A stretch of DNA of 64,000 nt from Cladorhizidae sp. MBARI D1340-BT2 (taxonomy: Eukaryota > Porifera > Demospongiae > Poecilosclerida > Cladorhizidae), in NCBI GenBank assembly GCA_028752905.1, contig JAQNBH010000011.1, forward strand, positions 5,029,378 to 5,093,377, given 5' to 3'. The position numbers and the translations under genes are program-made. A model generated the notes under the pieces. The model was not told where the DNA came from. It searched no databases and worked only from the letters and a program-made list of their open reading frames with translations. Positions 20,729 through 57,101 of the stretch are shown here, in pieces (position 1 is the stretch's first letter; each line of letters begins with the position of its first letter).

Positions 20729-21624
20729 CCCTCTCACCGCTGTAAGCGCCATATGGCGTAATGGACTTTAAAAATCGCTAATAAATCGATCGCTTGGCCT
20801 ATAGTCATAATTTGCATACCACCGGAAAGAGCAACTATTACTCTATATGACGTCCAAAAATCACATCTGGAAACGCCCGATTAGTTAGCGAAAAGTACGT
20901 GCAACTACCGACGGTTCGCGGTTTTGACGACCTAAAAATGAGTGGATGTTTAACGCTTAAAGAAGTACTTTCCCTGGTTTCTAGCGAGGATTTTGCTCTC
21001 ATTGAGGATGAGTCAGAGGAAGAAGAAGGTGAAGAAATATGTGGCTACCTTGGAAATGCAAGTTCTGATCGTGCAGCAGTGCATTCTTTAGCCGCTGTAG
21101 TTGACCCTACTTTAGACCCTCAGGATTCTTCCTTTTGCTATGACCAGCTCTCTAGTTATAATGAAATTGATCAGGAAGCCTTCTCAGGTTAGCTAAAGTA
21201 TCTACATATTTGTATTTGCATGTTCTTTCTCAAATAGTTGAATTTCAATAACATAATAAACCATTGTATTACTGGGCTATAGAATCATATGATCAAATTT
21301 TGTCAAAAATCCACCGCTATATATTGCTATATGCCTAAATTATTATGACTAATGTTTACTAAATGCTAACTAAATGAGTAAATATATTATAAACATTTTT
21401 TGTTGATTAAATGTTAGATATTGATAGAGAAATTTAGCATAATGATATTCATATTTTGTGGTTGATAATGTGGTTAACTAATGAGATCACATTGTTTATA
21501 AACAATGGTGCTATCACATGACAAAATTACAACTGATATGAATGGATTGCTGATTTTATAATGATTTTTTTTGGTAGCTGGTATACTTTAGGGAAAATGT
21601 CCAGGATAGTCAGCGGTGAAAGGG
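20729..21624. mobile_element. piggyBac-type non-autonomous element with TTAA duplications
   Basis: TTAA at 20725-20728 and at 21625-21628 bracket an 896-bp insertion. Its ends are inverted repeats: CCCTCTCACCGCTG on the left, CAGCGGTGAAAGGG on the right, 13 of 14 positions complementary. Removing the insertion and one TTAA restores a perfect minisatellite unit (ATCTTTAATGGAGGAG). TTAA-specific insertion with duplication is the piggyBac hallmark. The interior lacks a full transposase but has an acidic ORF that resembles a piggyBac N-terminus. Confidence 0.9.
20899..21192 (+). CDS. Acidic N-terminal ORF in piggyBac-type element
   Basis: A 97-residue frame with a strongly acidic stretch (FALIEDESEEEEGEEI) after KMSGCLTLKEVLSLVSSEDF. 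piggyBac transposases start with a short acidic, Ser/Asp-rich segment, so this is probably the leftover first exon of the parent transposase. TCAGGTTAGC at its end could be a splice donor. The DDD catalytic core is absent and the rest of the element is AT-rich and non-coding. Whether it is expressed is unknown. Confidence 0.45.
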   Translation: MQLPTVRGFDDLKMSGCLTLKEVLSLVSSEDFALIEDESEEEEGEEICGYLGNASSDRAAVHSLAAVVDPTLDPQDSSFCYDQLSSYNEIDQEAFSG

Positions 21625-21628
21625 TTAA

Positions 21629-21740
21629 TGGAGGAGAAGGCACACCTCCATCTTTAATGGAGGAGAAGGCAAGTCAGACTTGTACAGTTCACAGACTTGT
21701 ACAGTTCACCTCATCTTTAATGGAGGAGAAGGCATAAGAC
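21629..21740. repeat. Minisatellite, about 46-bp units (right part)
   Basis: Two to three further units of the array at 20225-20724, displaced by the piggyBac-type insertion. Confidence 0.88.
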
Positions 21741-21769
21741 ATAGCAGTGGACGGAATGAGACCAAGCAG

Positions 21770-23250
21770 TTTTATCTTTGTCTGGTGAATTTATTGATCC
21801 AAATCTGGTTTCCATTTCTGTGGTTATGTGATCCAAGAAATGCATCATGATGTTTCTGCAAGTACACTTCAGGCTGTCTGCAGAAATATTTGCTCTGTGT
21901 ACTTGTTTTGATGTAATCCTTGGAATGCTAACAGGTATGTTAATGCTGTCAGCAAAAGTTTTGATTCAAGCATTGAATTCTGCTTCACAGTTTGTTATTA
22001 AAAGTTCCAACTCCAGTACATCTGAAATGTGTTCATATGCAGACACAACATCATGAGTCCTCTTTTGAAGGTTGGTTTGTAACATATCGAAGACTACTAA
22101 ATGTTCTCATTGTAATGCTGAATGAAACAAGAAATTCAAAAGAAGTAAGTTGATGAAGGAGCTTTTGGTTTCTGAATCCCAAGACCAATTGCTATACTCT
22201 GAACTAATCCATTCCATAGTCTTAATAATTGAGTCTAAAATACCAAACAGGAATCTATCCTCTGAACCCAGCATATTCGGGACAAATCCTTGAGTTTAAC
22301 TCCCTTCTCTGCAGGAGAAACTGATTCAATAACATGCTTAAAAAAATGCTGACGCTTTGGGGAATACTTCATTGGTATTTCTGATATTGGAAATTGAGCA
22401 TGCTTTCATAATATCATAATACAAAGATTCAACTGGTGACTCTGGCAGTGAGTATAATATAGCTAACGGGCATACTTGACAGATCCTTGCCTGAGCATGC
22501 ACCATCATAGCTTTGACCTCTACAGAATGCAACATCTGTCATGTGCTTGAAGAAGAGCAGTTGAGATGGAATCACCTGTAACACGTTCTACAGTAGTAAA
22601 ATCCTTCTCTGATATGTTTCTCAGCATCAACAAATCGTATCATTATTGAAACCTGCTCCCAATTAGCACAATCTGTTACCTCATCTGCTAATAGGGTGAA
22701 ATACTTTGCATCTTTTATTTCTTGTTCCAGACTGTGCTCTACTATGGAGATCACTTCATTTCGGATGTCTTAGAGATATACACTGTATTTCGAGGTATTT
22801 TCCAGATGTATACGCAGCACCTCGTCCCTAAATTGGACGAGTTAAATAAAGTTGTCTTTGCTGTAAAATCATCTCTATGACCTTGAAAAGAAAGACCTTA
22901 CTGCACAAAAGCAAACACACTCCAACAGTGACTTCACCACCATTTCGAGCCACTGTTCTTCACGTTGCTTGCTGAGCATGCAAGCAACATTCTGGATTGG
23001 TGCAGCAGAACATGAACCACTGAAAGCAATCCTTCTTGTCATTGGATCATGATGGTATTGATGATCTTCATGGCTAAGACAAACTGAAGACTGCTTAGTC
23101 TAGACATGAAAAGGCTTTGTTACAAAGATTCCTAACTTCTGCTGCCTAAACAAAGCACAAGCTTTACAGTAGACACTGAGAATGCTGTAATGCAATCATG
23201 GATGAGGCCTAACCCACTCAGCTTTAAAGCGACGATTGATGCCATAAAAA
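21770..23250 (-). pseudogene. hAT transposase remnant (DUF4371/ZMYM-type)
   Basis: Minus-strand pieces in N-to-C order run from about 23250 to 21770. The zinc-finger-side region has CLSHEDHQYHHDPMTRRIAF (~23080). The catalytic-start block is KYFTLLADEVTDCANWEQVS (22572-22754), with the ADE-TD acidic residues typical of hAT elements with DUF4371. A middle piece lies at 22535-22338, and ITSKQVHRANISADSLKC followed by FLDHITTEMETRFGS lies at ~21930-21800. Multiple stops and frame changes make it non-functional. The C-terminal dimerisation domain is not seen. Orientation matches the neighbouring retroelement but the two are unrelated. Confidence 0.68.
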
Positions 23251-23386
23251 TTCTTAGCAGATAATATAAATGCTGAGTCCCTTGGGACCATCGCACCCCA
23301 GTGAAGTTCAAATAATAATGACTAATTGAGGTAAGATGACTCGTACTGTAATAAACACTATGACATACATAACTGATAAAATTAAG

Positions 23387-25640
23387 TTAATGCCACAAAA
23401 TGCTTATGGTGGAGTGGGTGGGGGGAGGCCATAAATCAGTTCCTTCCTCATCTGCCAACAATTCATTCAAAATGCACCCATACACTTCCACCATCACCTG
23501 ATCACTCACACCCTCTACCTCCTTCCCAAGCAACAATGCCACATTCCCCTCATTGCCCACAATCTCAAACTCCTCCAATCATATTCCAGCTCCCTCAATT
23601 CCATCCAGCTCATTCATTAACATTTTCCGTTCCCTTCCAAATTCATCGCTGTCTAATAGAAAGTGCCCCACATCTTCCACTTCCTTCCCGTCACACAACA
23701 CATCACTACACAGCCTACACCGCTTCTTGTCCTGCAATAGACCTGCTGACCCTGACCTCAATCTAAACTTCAAGCTCACTCCCTCATATCCCTGTAATGA
23801 CTTTGTATACCGTTCTGCTCCATCACCTTTTGCCAACCTATACCACTTCAAACTGTTCACACTCGACATCCTCCTCCCAATCACACACATTTCTCTTCTT
23901 CATCTTCACCTTACATTGCCTCACTGACCCTAGCTCAGCATTCAGATCATATTTCCTTCTCAACAGTATATATTCTTCCCACCATCTTATCCCTCCATCC
24001 ATTCTTAGCTTCTCTGCCACAATTTTTATCAGTCTACCCTCCTCCACCTGTGCAGGCCTCCTACCATATTTCTTTCCTCCCTCCTCTCCGCCAACTTCCT
24101 CCATCCCAAGTCCCCCAGTACTGCCACTCCTGCCACCATGTTGCTAGCCCCTAATAGGTTTCTTCCTACTCTCAGCTGAGCTGACTCTAATTTCTTGCAA
24201 GCAGTCTTCCCTCCTGTCAGCCACACTTCAGTAGCATGTTCCAGGCTTGGTCTAGCCAACAGCTCCCACACCATCCTATCTCTATCCACTTCTGTTTTTC
24301 CATTCACTCTACTATCCTCCACAATACCTTTCCAATCCATTCCTCTGCTTTAATCTTTCATTTTCTCCAAGTGCACATTCTCTCTCAGTTTCTCATCAAA
24401 CCACACACACAGGTATGAATGCTTCTACTTCCAGCTCCTCTCCATCAATATTCCACTTCACACTATCCCTCCCTTTCCCAATGACCATCATCTTACTCTT
24501 ACTCTCATTAAACTTCAACTTCCATCTCATCGCATAGTTCTGCACCATATCCAACATCTCTTGCAACTCCACTCCTGTACCAGCCAAAAGCAAAAGCACA
24601 TCATCAGCATAGAGCAATGCACACCATTGTACCATCCAACTTCAATCCCAGCTCAACCCCCTCTAGTTCATCTACCATTCCCGACACATGTTGAACAATG
24701 TTGGTGACACAGGGCACCCCTGCCTAAGTCCCCTCTCTATCCCAAACCACCTCGACTGACCTCCATCCTAGCTTCCACCCCATTGTAAAGGCCTTCACAC
24801 ATTCTTACAAATTTCTCCTCCACCCCTGCATGTCTCATTGTATACCACAAACCATCCCTCCACACACTGTCATAAGCCTTACTGATGTCTAGAAAAGCTA
24901 GGTAAGATGATCCCTTCTCCCTTTTCCGTATCTCACATTACCCCTTAGGACAAACAACTGGTCTGCACATCTACTCTTCCTTCTGAAACCTCCCTGTGCT
25001 TCCGTGAAAACTTGTTCCTCGCAAAACTTCCCTAACCTCTCTGCCATCAACCTAGTGAAGACCTTTGCTACACAACTCCCCAATGATATCCCTCTGTAAA
25101 TCACTTCTGCATCAGTCTTTGTAGAGTGGTACCAACAAACTCCTCATCCAATCCTCTGGACAGCATTCCCTCGTCAGCAACATGTTCAGCAAATCCACTA
25201 ATACTTCTACCCCCCCCCCCCCCCTTCCCCCCCTCCATACATCATCATCTCATTCAGAATTCCATCTGGTCCTGGAGCTTTTCCCCTCTTCAGACTCAAG
25301 ATATCCACCACTTCTACTTGTTCACACATACCCATCTCATTGCCACCCTAACCTCTTTCACCCGAACCGGGTATTGTAGACACTCCTCTTTCTCTCTGCC
25401 AAGCTCCTCCCAGTGTCGCGCCATCTCCTCTAAAACCTCATGTTCTCCCTCGATCACACCACCAGAGTTGGTCTTCAATCTTCCTATCTTTCTACTTTTC
25501 TTCTTTCCCCTCAGGTCTGACCAAAACAGCTTACAACTAGTTCCACCCTGTTCTCTTATATGAAGAATCTGGAATGCAATTGATGATGTTAACTTTGTGA
25601 TAGGTGATTTAAATTTGTAGCAAAATGCCAACATCCAGAC
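23387..25640 (-). pseudogene. Non-LTR retrotransposon ORF2, reverse transcriptase to 3' end
   Basis: Minus-strand frames give the 3' two-thirds of a LINE ORF2. A linker with CKLFWSDLRGKK and HWEELGREK lies at ~25540-25390. Fingers have YRGISLGSCVAKVFTRLMAE and EAQGGFRRKSRCADQLFVLR (25100-24950). The first catalytic Asp is in DISKAYDSVWR (~24885). The palm has LYADDVLLL (~24610) followed by thumb sequence WKLKFNESKSKMMVIGKG. A C-terminal cysteine/histidine knuckle, CRLCSDVLC...VGHFLLD, lies at ~23720-23650. Frames change several times, so the copy is dead. No endonuclease domain is seen, consistent with 5' truncation at about 25640. I cannot assign the clade by eye. Long + strand ORFs in this interval are antisense shadows. 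Confidence 0.78.
25209..25223. repeat. Poly-C run inside retroelement
   Basis: A C homopolymer of about 14-15 nt interrupts the retroelement between linker and RT fingers and helps break the frame. It may be poorly sequenced. Confidence 0.8.
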
Positions 25641-27022
25641 AGGCAGGAGGAGGGGGGGAAGAAAGAAGTGGAAGAGAAGACGTCACACTTAATGAACTAG
25701 GTTCAGGATCCAACTGGACTGATTCAGTTTGAAGGGAAACTGCAGTAGGTTGATTCACTGCATAGGTAGCTGGGTATCTAAGAGAAAAAGTCTTACAGTT
25801 TTCCTTAGAGGACTAGCAACACCCACGTTCGATACCACGCAAAAAGAGGGGCAGGGCTCGACAGCTATTGACACACCCACAATTGTGGTTAGCTCTTTGG
25901 GTTTTTTTTTGTCTCCACGCACAGACCCTTTACCAACCTCAGCGGGGCAGCAGTGAAACTGAGAAGCGAGTGTAAATTAGCCGGTGCCCGAGTTGCGGCT
26001 GGAAACCTCTCCCCCCCCACCCCTAGATCCGCACTGGTGTGAGACTATTAACAGTAACTAGCACTAAATTATCTACAATACTACCATTAATATGGCTTTG
26101 CAGAACAATAAAATAAGTATGACAAATTATTCTCTCGGTTGACAATATTACAATAAACCAACTTCAAATTGTCTTCTCTCGACGAGCTTCCATTAGACGA
26201 CTCTTGTGAGCCTGGTAGCTACCGCGGTCACACGCGTCTAGCACGTGAACCTTATGTAAAAATTAAAAAAAGATCGTAAAAATAATAATTGAGTAATAGA
26301 TTAACACCAAAAAATAATAAACAAGCATCACAACTCACAACAACCACAACAATATAAACACGTGATATAGAAATAGAAACAAAATAAAATATGCATATAC
26401 AAATAAATAACAATATTCATATACAATAATAAATATTATTGCTGAAATTCGACTTAAGCTTGCAGCCATGCTAAATGACGAGTAGATATATAGCAGCCAG
26501 TCGAAGGAATTCAGAAGAGAAAGGCCTTCAAGCCTCTTCCTTCAGGCTTTCAGATTGGCATGCATTTATGGTCCAAGTTCCAGTCTGTACATAATTTTGT
26601 AATCCTTGACCCATTAATACCTGTATTCTGCACATGCACACAGCGTAAAATAAATGAGCCCATCCCATCCCGAGTTAAAACCTACCCCCTCCTACTGCCC
26701 TCAATTGCGTAAAAAATAGCTTCATAGCTACATGTACATCTAGACCATGCATATCCTACCTACACATATATACTCCATGCTGGATATAATAAATAAATAA
26801 AGACGGGCATAATGGCATACATACATGTACAATACAATATAGTTATATAGCAGCGACATTAATATCACCAATAACAACATGTAGCAGGAAGGGAGAAAAA
26901 AAAATTGTAGCAAAATTTTTATTTTTTTATTTTTAGAAAGACATCCATTCAACTGACACGGAGCAAGTGGCAGATCAGCAACTGCTATATACACAAGATA
27001 ATATTTGTACACCTATTGTTGT
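25641..27022. other. Intergenic sequence and probable CARM1 3' UTR
   Basis: No gene seen. 26260-26450 is AT-rich. The CARM1 stop codon is at 27025-27023 on the minus strand, so the sequence just below should be its 3' UTR. ATTTATTTATTATA on the minus strand lies near 26780-26800. No canonical AATAAA polyadenylation site can be placed with certainty. Confidence 0.45.
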
Positions 27023-52135
<25,113 letters not shown>

Positions 52136-52370
52136 GGCACGTATACGCGATTACAGAAACAGAGGCTATAGAAAGTAGTCGTCCGCATGCAGCAGTGACG
52201 ATCTCTTACCATGTTACTCGCCATTTTGGTCGCGCATGTTCTTTTGTGAGCACGTGCGGGAGAGAACATGTGTCTTTTTGAGTCAAAGACTTGCATGTAT
52301 GAACTAGCACAAACATGTACACATGTTCTTCTTTGTTGTATAAGTTGGTACTGTCTCTTAGACTTCATTT
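52136..52370 (-). promoter_or_regulatory. CARM1: CARM1 5' leader with overlapping upstream ORF
   Basis: Minus-strand sequence directly upstream of the CARM1 ATG. An ATG at 52224-52222 in context AAAATGGCG opens a frame that runs past the CARM1 start in another frame and ends at about 52099. It could lower CARM1 translation if present in the mRNA. A GTAAGA donor-like site lies at 52209 and TTTCTATAG at about 52165, so this leader may be spliced. CACGTG near 52250 is an E-box sequence. Transcription start is unknown. Confidence 0.35.
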
Positions 52371-53400
52371 AGGTTGTGGTCTTCCCTTGATTTGGAACTA
52401 CTTCACTATAGCAGCAGATGTAAGCCGATAACCTCTCGATGTATAAAGCTACGTATGCTTTCTGCTGGCATGTTCACTCTGTTTGACCAGCTTATTTAGA
52501 TATTGCTGCTAAGCTCTCGTGCATTCTCCAGACATATCCACTTTATGTTGATTTATTTATTATTAAAAAAAAAAAATTATTGCTTCTCAGTATCATAAAT
52601 TTTGCAGAGGGAGATGTACTGCATATGTGAGTGTGAGTACCGATGGTTAGCCAGGCCGGTGCACTGACTGCCTTGAACATGTGATGGTAAAAATAATAAT
52701 AACTTGTAGCTATGGATGGGGCAAGAATTTAAATGATGCTATCATCTCTCTCCTGGCATGTTCACTTTGTTACAGCTTATATAAATATTGGTACTCAACT
52801 TTTCTCCTCTTCCCTGGCATGTCGATTTGTTCTCAGCATGTATCGAGTTAGAGCCGCTCAGGATCTACTCTTTTCTTTAAGTTCCAGAGGTCTCAACTCC
52901 ACTTTTCTTGTTCTTGAAGGCTATGCCTCCAATATCGATTCTGTCTAATTTTGTAGATAGGTCCACACCTCACCTCATTTAGTCACCATCTTGGCTTCTT
53001 CCATCAAGTATACATGGCTATTCTTTGTTCTCCAAATTTTTCACAAGACAAGAAATCATCAAATAGACTTGGAAAATACACCTTGGAAATGGTTTGCAAA
53101 CAAACACTTTTTGTTTCTTTCAAACTAGCCTCAGTTTATGTCCTACCTTTTGTGTGAGTATGGATCGTGGATTACACTAGTATAGATAGATATCTGAATT
53201 TACTTGGTGAGATCCTGCACTAGAGAGATATCTGACTTCACTGGTGGAGATCTCTGATTGCACTGCTTCACTAGTGGAAATCTGTAACTACGTGGAAATC
53301 TGTAACTACAATAATAGTATAGATATTACAATAAACTCAATAATCAGTTGACATAATATTACATAAGCTTCTCAATAAAATTGTATTCTCAACGTTTCGA
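52371..53400. other. Intergenic sequence, no gene seen
   Basis: The stretch CTGGCATGTTCACT-TGTT recurs at about 52467 and 52752. Otherwise unique. The + strand frame 52733-52948 is not recognisable. Confidence 0.45.
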
Positions 53401-54062
53401 CTAGATGCTCTAGCCTTCGAATAATGTATAGATATGTGACTTTACTGATGACTCTGACTAAACTAGTATAGATATGTGACTTCATTGGTGGAGATCTCTG
53501 ACTAAACTAGTATAGATATGTGACTTCACTGGTGGAGATCTCTGACTACACTAGTATAGATATGTGACTTCACTGGTGGAGATCTCTTGACTACACTAGT
53601 ATAGATATGTGACTTCACTGGTGGAGATCTCTGACTACACTAGTATAGATATGTGACTTCACTGGTGGAGATCTCTGACTACGATATGTGACTTCACTGG
53701 TGGAGATCTCTGACTACACTAGTATAGATGTGTGACTTCACTGGTGGAGATCTCTGACTACACTAGTATAGATATGTGACTTCACTGGTGGAGATCTCCG
53801 ACTACACTAGTATAGATATGTGACTTCGGTGGAGATATCTGACTACACTAGTATAGATATGTGACTTCACTGGTGGAGATCTCTTGACTACACTAGTATA
53901 GATATGTGACTTCACTGGTGGAGATCTCTGACTACACTAGTATAGATATGTGACTTCACTGGTGGAGATCTCTGACTACGATATGTGACTTCACTGGTGG
54001 AGATCTCTGACTACACTAGTATAGATGTGTGACTTCACTGGTGGAGATCTCGGACTACACTA
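53400..54062. repeat. Minisatellite, 44-bp units
   Basis: About fifteen units of TATAGATATGTGACTTCACT, GGTGGAGATCTCTGACTACA and CTAG. A block of several units including a shortened one (ACTACGATATGTG) occurs twice, a higher-order duplication. It ends at the start of the hAT remnant. Confidence 0.94.
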
Positions 54063-55812
54063 GCAGGGTTTTTCATACAGGATTTTTCTTTGGGGGGATA
54101 AAACCACAACTAGTGGGACAAGCCCTTTTCATGACCACACCCACTTTCATGCCATATGAGTCGAAACCACCAGCAAATGCTTGTGGAGCTTGGACATCAC
54201 GAGGAGTACTGGACTGGAACCACGCCACTGAGTTACTCAAGCTACATAATTATTCCAAATGGCACAAGGATGGAGCTATGACTGCAAGGATGCCAAGTGT
54301 TGTTGATCTCTAATGTGCTGCAGCTGTAAGGAGTGCCAATGAAAAGCGAGCAAATAACGGCAATACTTCTAAAATTGCTACGCTCGGTCTACTTCTTGCT
54401 CTAACATAGAATTCCACATAATATACCACCAGGATCTCTTATATACACGTCAATAAAAACTGTAACTGACTGAAATCAGCCACTTTCCTTTGCATGGAAG
54501 CATTCATTCTTGCCAAGATGTCAAGAACTTCTGAAAGAAAGCCTATTGCAGTGAAGGTAGCAAGAAGTGTACTCGAGCCGAATGCTTCTGCATTACCTGT
54601 GGTCTCGTAAAGTTGTTGCAGGTGGTTATAAGAGCAGGAAGGTCCTTTCCAATTACTCTCATACCTCTCATTCGAAAGCCAATGCGTACCACTAGGCTTC
54701 ACGATCTTTAACTCATGAGAGCAGCCTGTACTTCTTTTTAAGGCTTGAGTTTTTTGGGGGAGAGTAGAAGAGTTTCCATAAATTCCATAAATTCCAAAAA
54801 TCCTCTTTATCACAGGAACACTCTCAGCTGCTTGTACGCTTGCTAGCTGTAGCTTGTGGCAATGGATGTACATGGCATGTGCAGAGTGAGTCTGCATCCT
54901 TACATGCACTCCAGTTTTACTTCCTGCAAACACCACTGCACCATCATATCCTTGGCCAATCAATTTGCGGTAATCAAGATGTCTCGAGTCAATAAAGGAT
55001 TCCAGTGACTCAGTCTCATGGTTGCAGCATCACAAGCGAGAATGTGTAGGATTGTTAGGAAATATTCCTCTGGCTGGCCATTTACAATCCATCAGCAACA
55101 CACAGAAAGTTCTTCTTGTATGCTAATATCCTCACACTCATCAGCAAGTATGGGCTCTCCTTTTAAGCTAACCAAAAGCTTTCTATCGATCCAGACTTCT
55201 GTGAGAACTGTCACAGAAAATTTAGAGGTGAGGTGTACCGTGCATTAGCAGGAGCCCCATTAATGTGCTGCTGAAGAAGTTCATCACCATTAGCAACTTG
55301 AAGAGCTATATACACTTGATGAAGTCACTGAAGAATGAAAAAGCAGAATGGTGTTCTTCCACTAAATTAAGTTCAACTACTAATTGCCACATCCATCTTC
55401 AATACCCACAGAAGAGTCCTCATCTTCCTATGGCTATGAAGCGATTCAGAATTTGGCTGGGTTCTATGGATGAAGCCTCAGTGAAGTACAATGGTGTAAC
55501 TTACACATCACCTACGCTACTAGATCCAGAAGAACTCGTGTCTGATTGTAACCTTTTCAGGATGGCACTTCGCAAAGAAAAGGAGGTGGTAATGCATTAA
55601 GCTAGCAAAACCTAAACCTTTGCCCTCCTTCATATCATTTTGGTCCTAGACGCAACAGTGGGGAGCAATCTTTCAGTGACATGAAAATGATCAAGACCAG
55701 GCTTAGAAATCGCCTATCTGATTGTAACCTTCAATGAAAATTGCCATAGAGGGACCAGAACTGATGAATGTGAAATTTGAAAAAATTCTTGACACTAATA
55801 TATAGAAGAATT
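54063..55812. pseudogene. hAT remnant with inverted middle segment
   Basis: Three parts align in order to the hAT at 40716-42901 but not in one orientation. The + strand at 54080-54310 encodes the TTF-like zinc finger region (CGAWTSRGVLDWNHATELLK, then HNYSKWHKDGAMTA). The minus strand at about 55310-54439 encodes the catalytic middle (ELLQQHINGAPANARYTS, LADECEDI in a shifted frame, MIGQGYDGAVVFAGSKTGVH, IHCHKLQLASVQAAE). The + strand from about 55440 to 55810 encodes the end (MDEASVKYNGV, then SDMKMIKTRLRNRLSDCNL and IAIEGPELMN). The middle is therefore inverted. Frameshifts and stops are present in all parts. Confidence 0.78.
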
Positions 55813-56243
55813 TATCTTTAATTAGCTGCACTGAGATCTGTGTATAATACACTACATGCATAATACACATACATGCCACAAGCAATATTTTGTTTTCCTC
55901 TCCATGGCATTTAATTATAAATTCGATCTCAGGGGGGGGGGGGTGTGTGTGTGTGTGAAACTTGGGTTAGGGGAATATCCCCCCTCCCCCCTGTATTAAA
56001 CCATGATTAGTATAGATATATGACTTCATTGTGTGATTAATTACTCTAGACAAATTTTTTATAAACCTGGGTCCATCTCAAGCCCCTTGACTTTGTTGTT
56101 GGTGAGAAAGTTACAGCATATATAGCCACTCCTTTACCTGATCCTATGATGATGATGTCTAGTCGATCCACTAGAGATGACCATTTTCGTCATGAATTAA
56201 TATTTATGTATTTTATTTATTTATTTTTTATTATTGTTATTGT
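55813..56243. other. Unique sequence with G-run
   Basis: A GGGGGGGGGG then GTGTGTGTG patch lies at about 55933-55957. No gene recognised. Confidence 0.5.
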
Positions 56244-56372
<129 letters not shown>

Positions 56373-56408
56373 AGTTGCTCAGCTGAAAAAGAAATAATAA
56401 TATTATCT

Positions 56409-56592
56409 ATTTATGCCTCTGGCCATTGAGACGTCAGGAGTTTTCGGCCCTGCAGCTGCAGCCTTTTTCAATGACCTTAGGCAAACGGCTCGCGGACCAG
56501 TTGGAGGAGCCGAGGGCACAGTCCTTTCTGCTGCAGTATGTGACCATCGATCAGCGGGGTAATGCTGCAGCTATTTTGGGGCCTTTGCCTTA
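56409..56592 (+). pseudogene. Retroelement C-terminal fragment
   Basis: The + strand reads LAIETSGVFGPAAAAFFNDL, then after a 1-nt frame change RLADQLEEPRAQSFLLQYVT and GNAAAILG before a stop. This TSGVFG...FF-DLG...FL-Q-(V/I)-I...GNAAAILG pattern is one I know from the extreme C-terminus of reverse-transcriptase-containing mobile element proteins in invertebrates. Only about 60 codons are present. The AT-rich TTA array sits directly 5'. The clade is uncertain. Confidence 0.55.
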
Positions 56593-56939
56593 GATTGTTG
56601 GCTTGTATTTGTCGGCTATTTGTGTTTGGGTATGTTACTTTATCTGTTACTTGTAAAATGTATGTAGTAATTATTGATTGATTTTTATAATTTGAATGGT
56701 GTTAATTAAGTGTTAATAGACGATTGCCTGTGTATCTAACAAATAAAATAAAAATTATAATAACAATAATAATAAAGACAATAAAGACAATAATAATAAT
56801 AACATTAATAATTTAAAAAACAGTAGGAATTTGGTAAAATGTCTATCCCGGGATACTGGACAGGAAGATGACTAGAATGCAAGGTGAATGGTGGTGGGAA
56901 TCATTAAAACTCAAAACACATTATCACATGATGTGTTAA
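56593..56939. other. AT-rich sequence downstream of kinase gene
   Basis: Contains AATAATAA/ACAATAAAG repeats at about 56750-56820. On the minus strand this is the likely 3' UTR of the receptor kinase. No gene. Confidence 0.5.
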
Positions 56940-57101
56940 TCACTGCTGTTCTTCGTCAAATAACTCCCCAATGTCTCTCAGACTCTCCTCAAACCGTGGC
57001 CTCCTTCTGGGGTTCAGGGTCCAGCACTTCAGCATGAGCTGTTTGACAGGGCACTTGGGTGGGGCTTCCAGAAACCTTCCCTCCTTAATCTCAGTGATCA
57101 C
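56940..57101 (-). CDS. Receptor tyrosine kinase, last exon
   Basis: Acceptor TTATTCAG; encodes [20 protein letters not shown] through [15 protein letters not shown] and stop. Confidence 0.92.
   Translation of the reverse strand: MITEIKEGRFLEAPPKCPVKQLMLKCWTLNPRRRPRFEESLRDIGELFDEEQQ

Noticed and set aside
23536..25563. Plus-strand Ser/Pro/His-rich ORFs
   Set aside because: Antisense to the non-LTR reverse transcriptase, which has the recognisable catalytic motifs on the minus strand.
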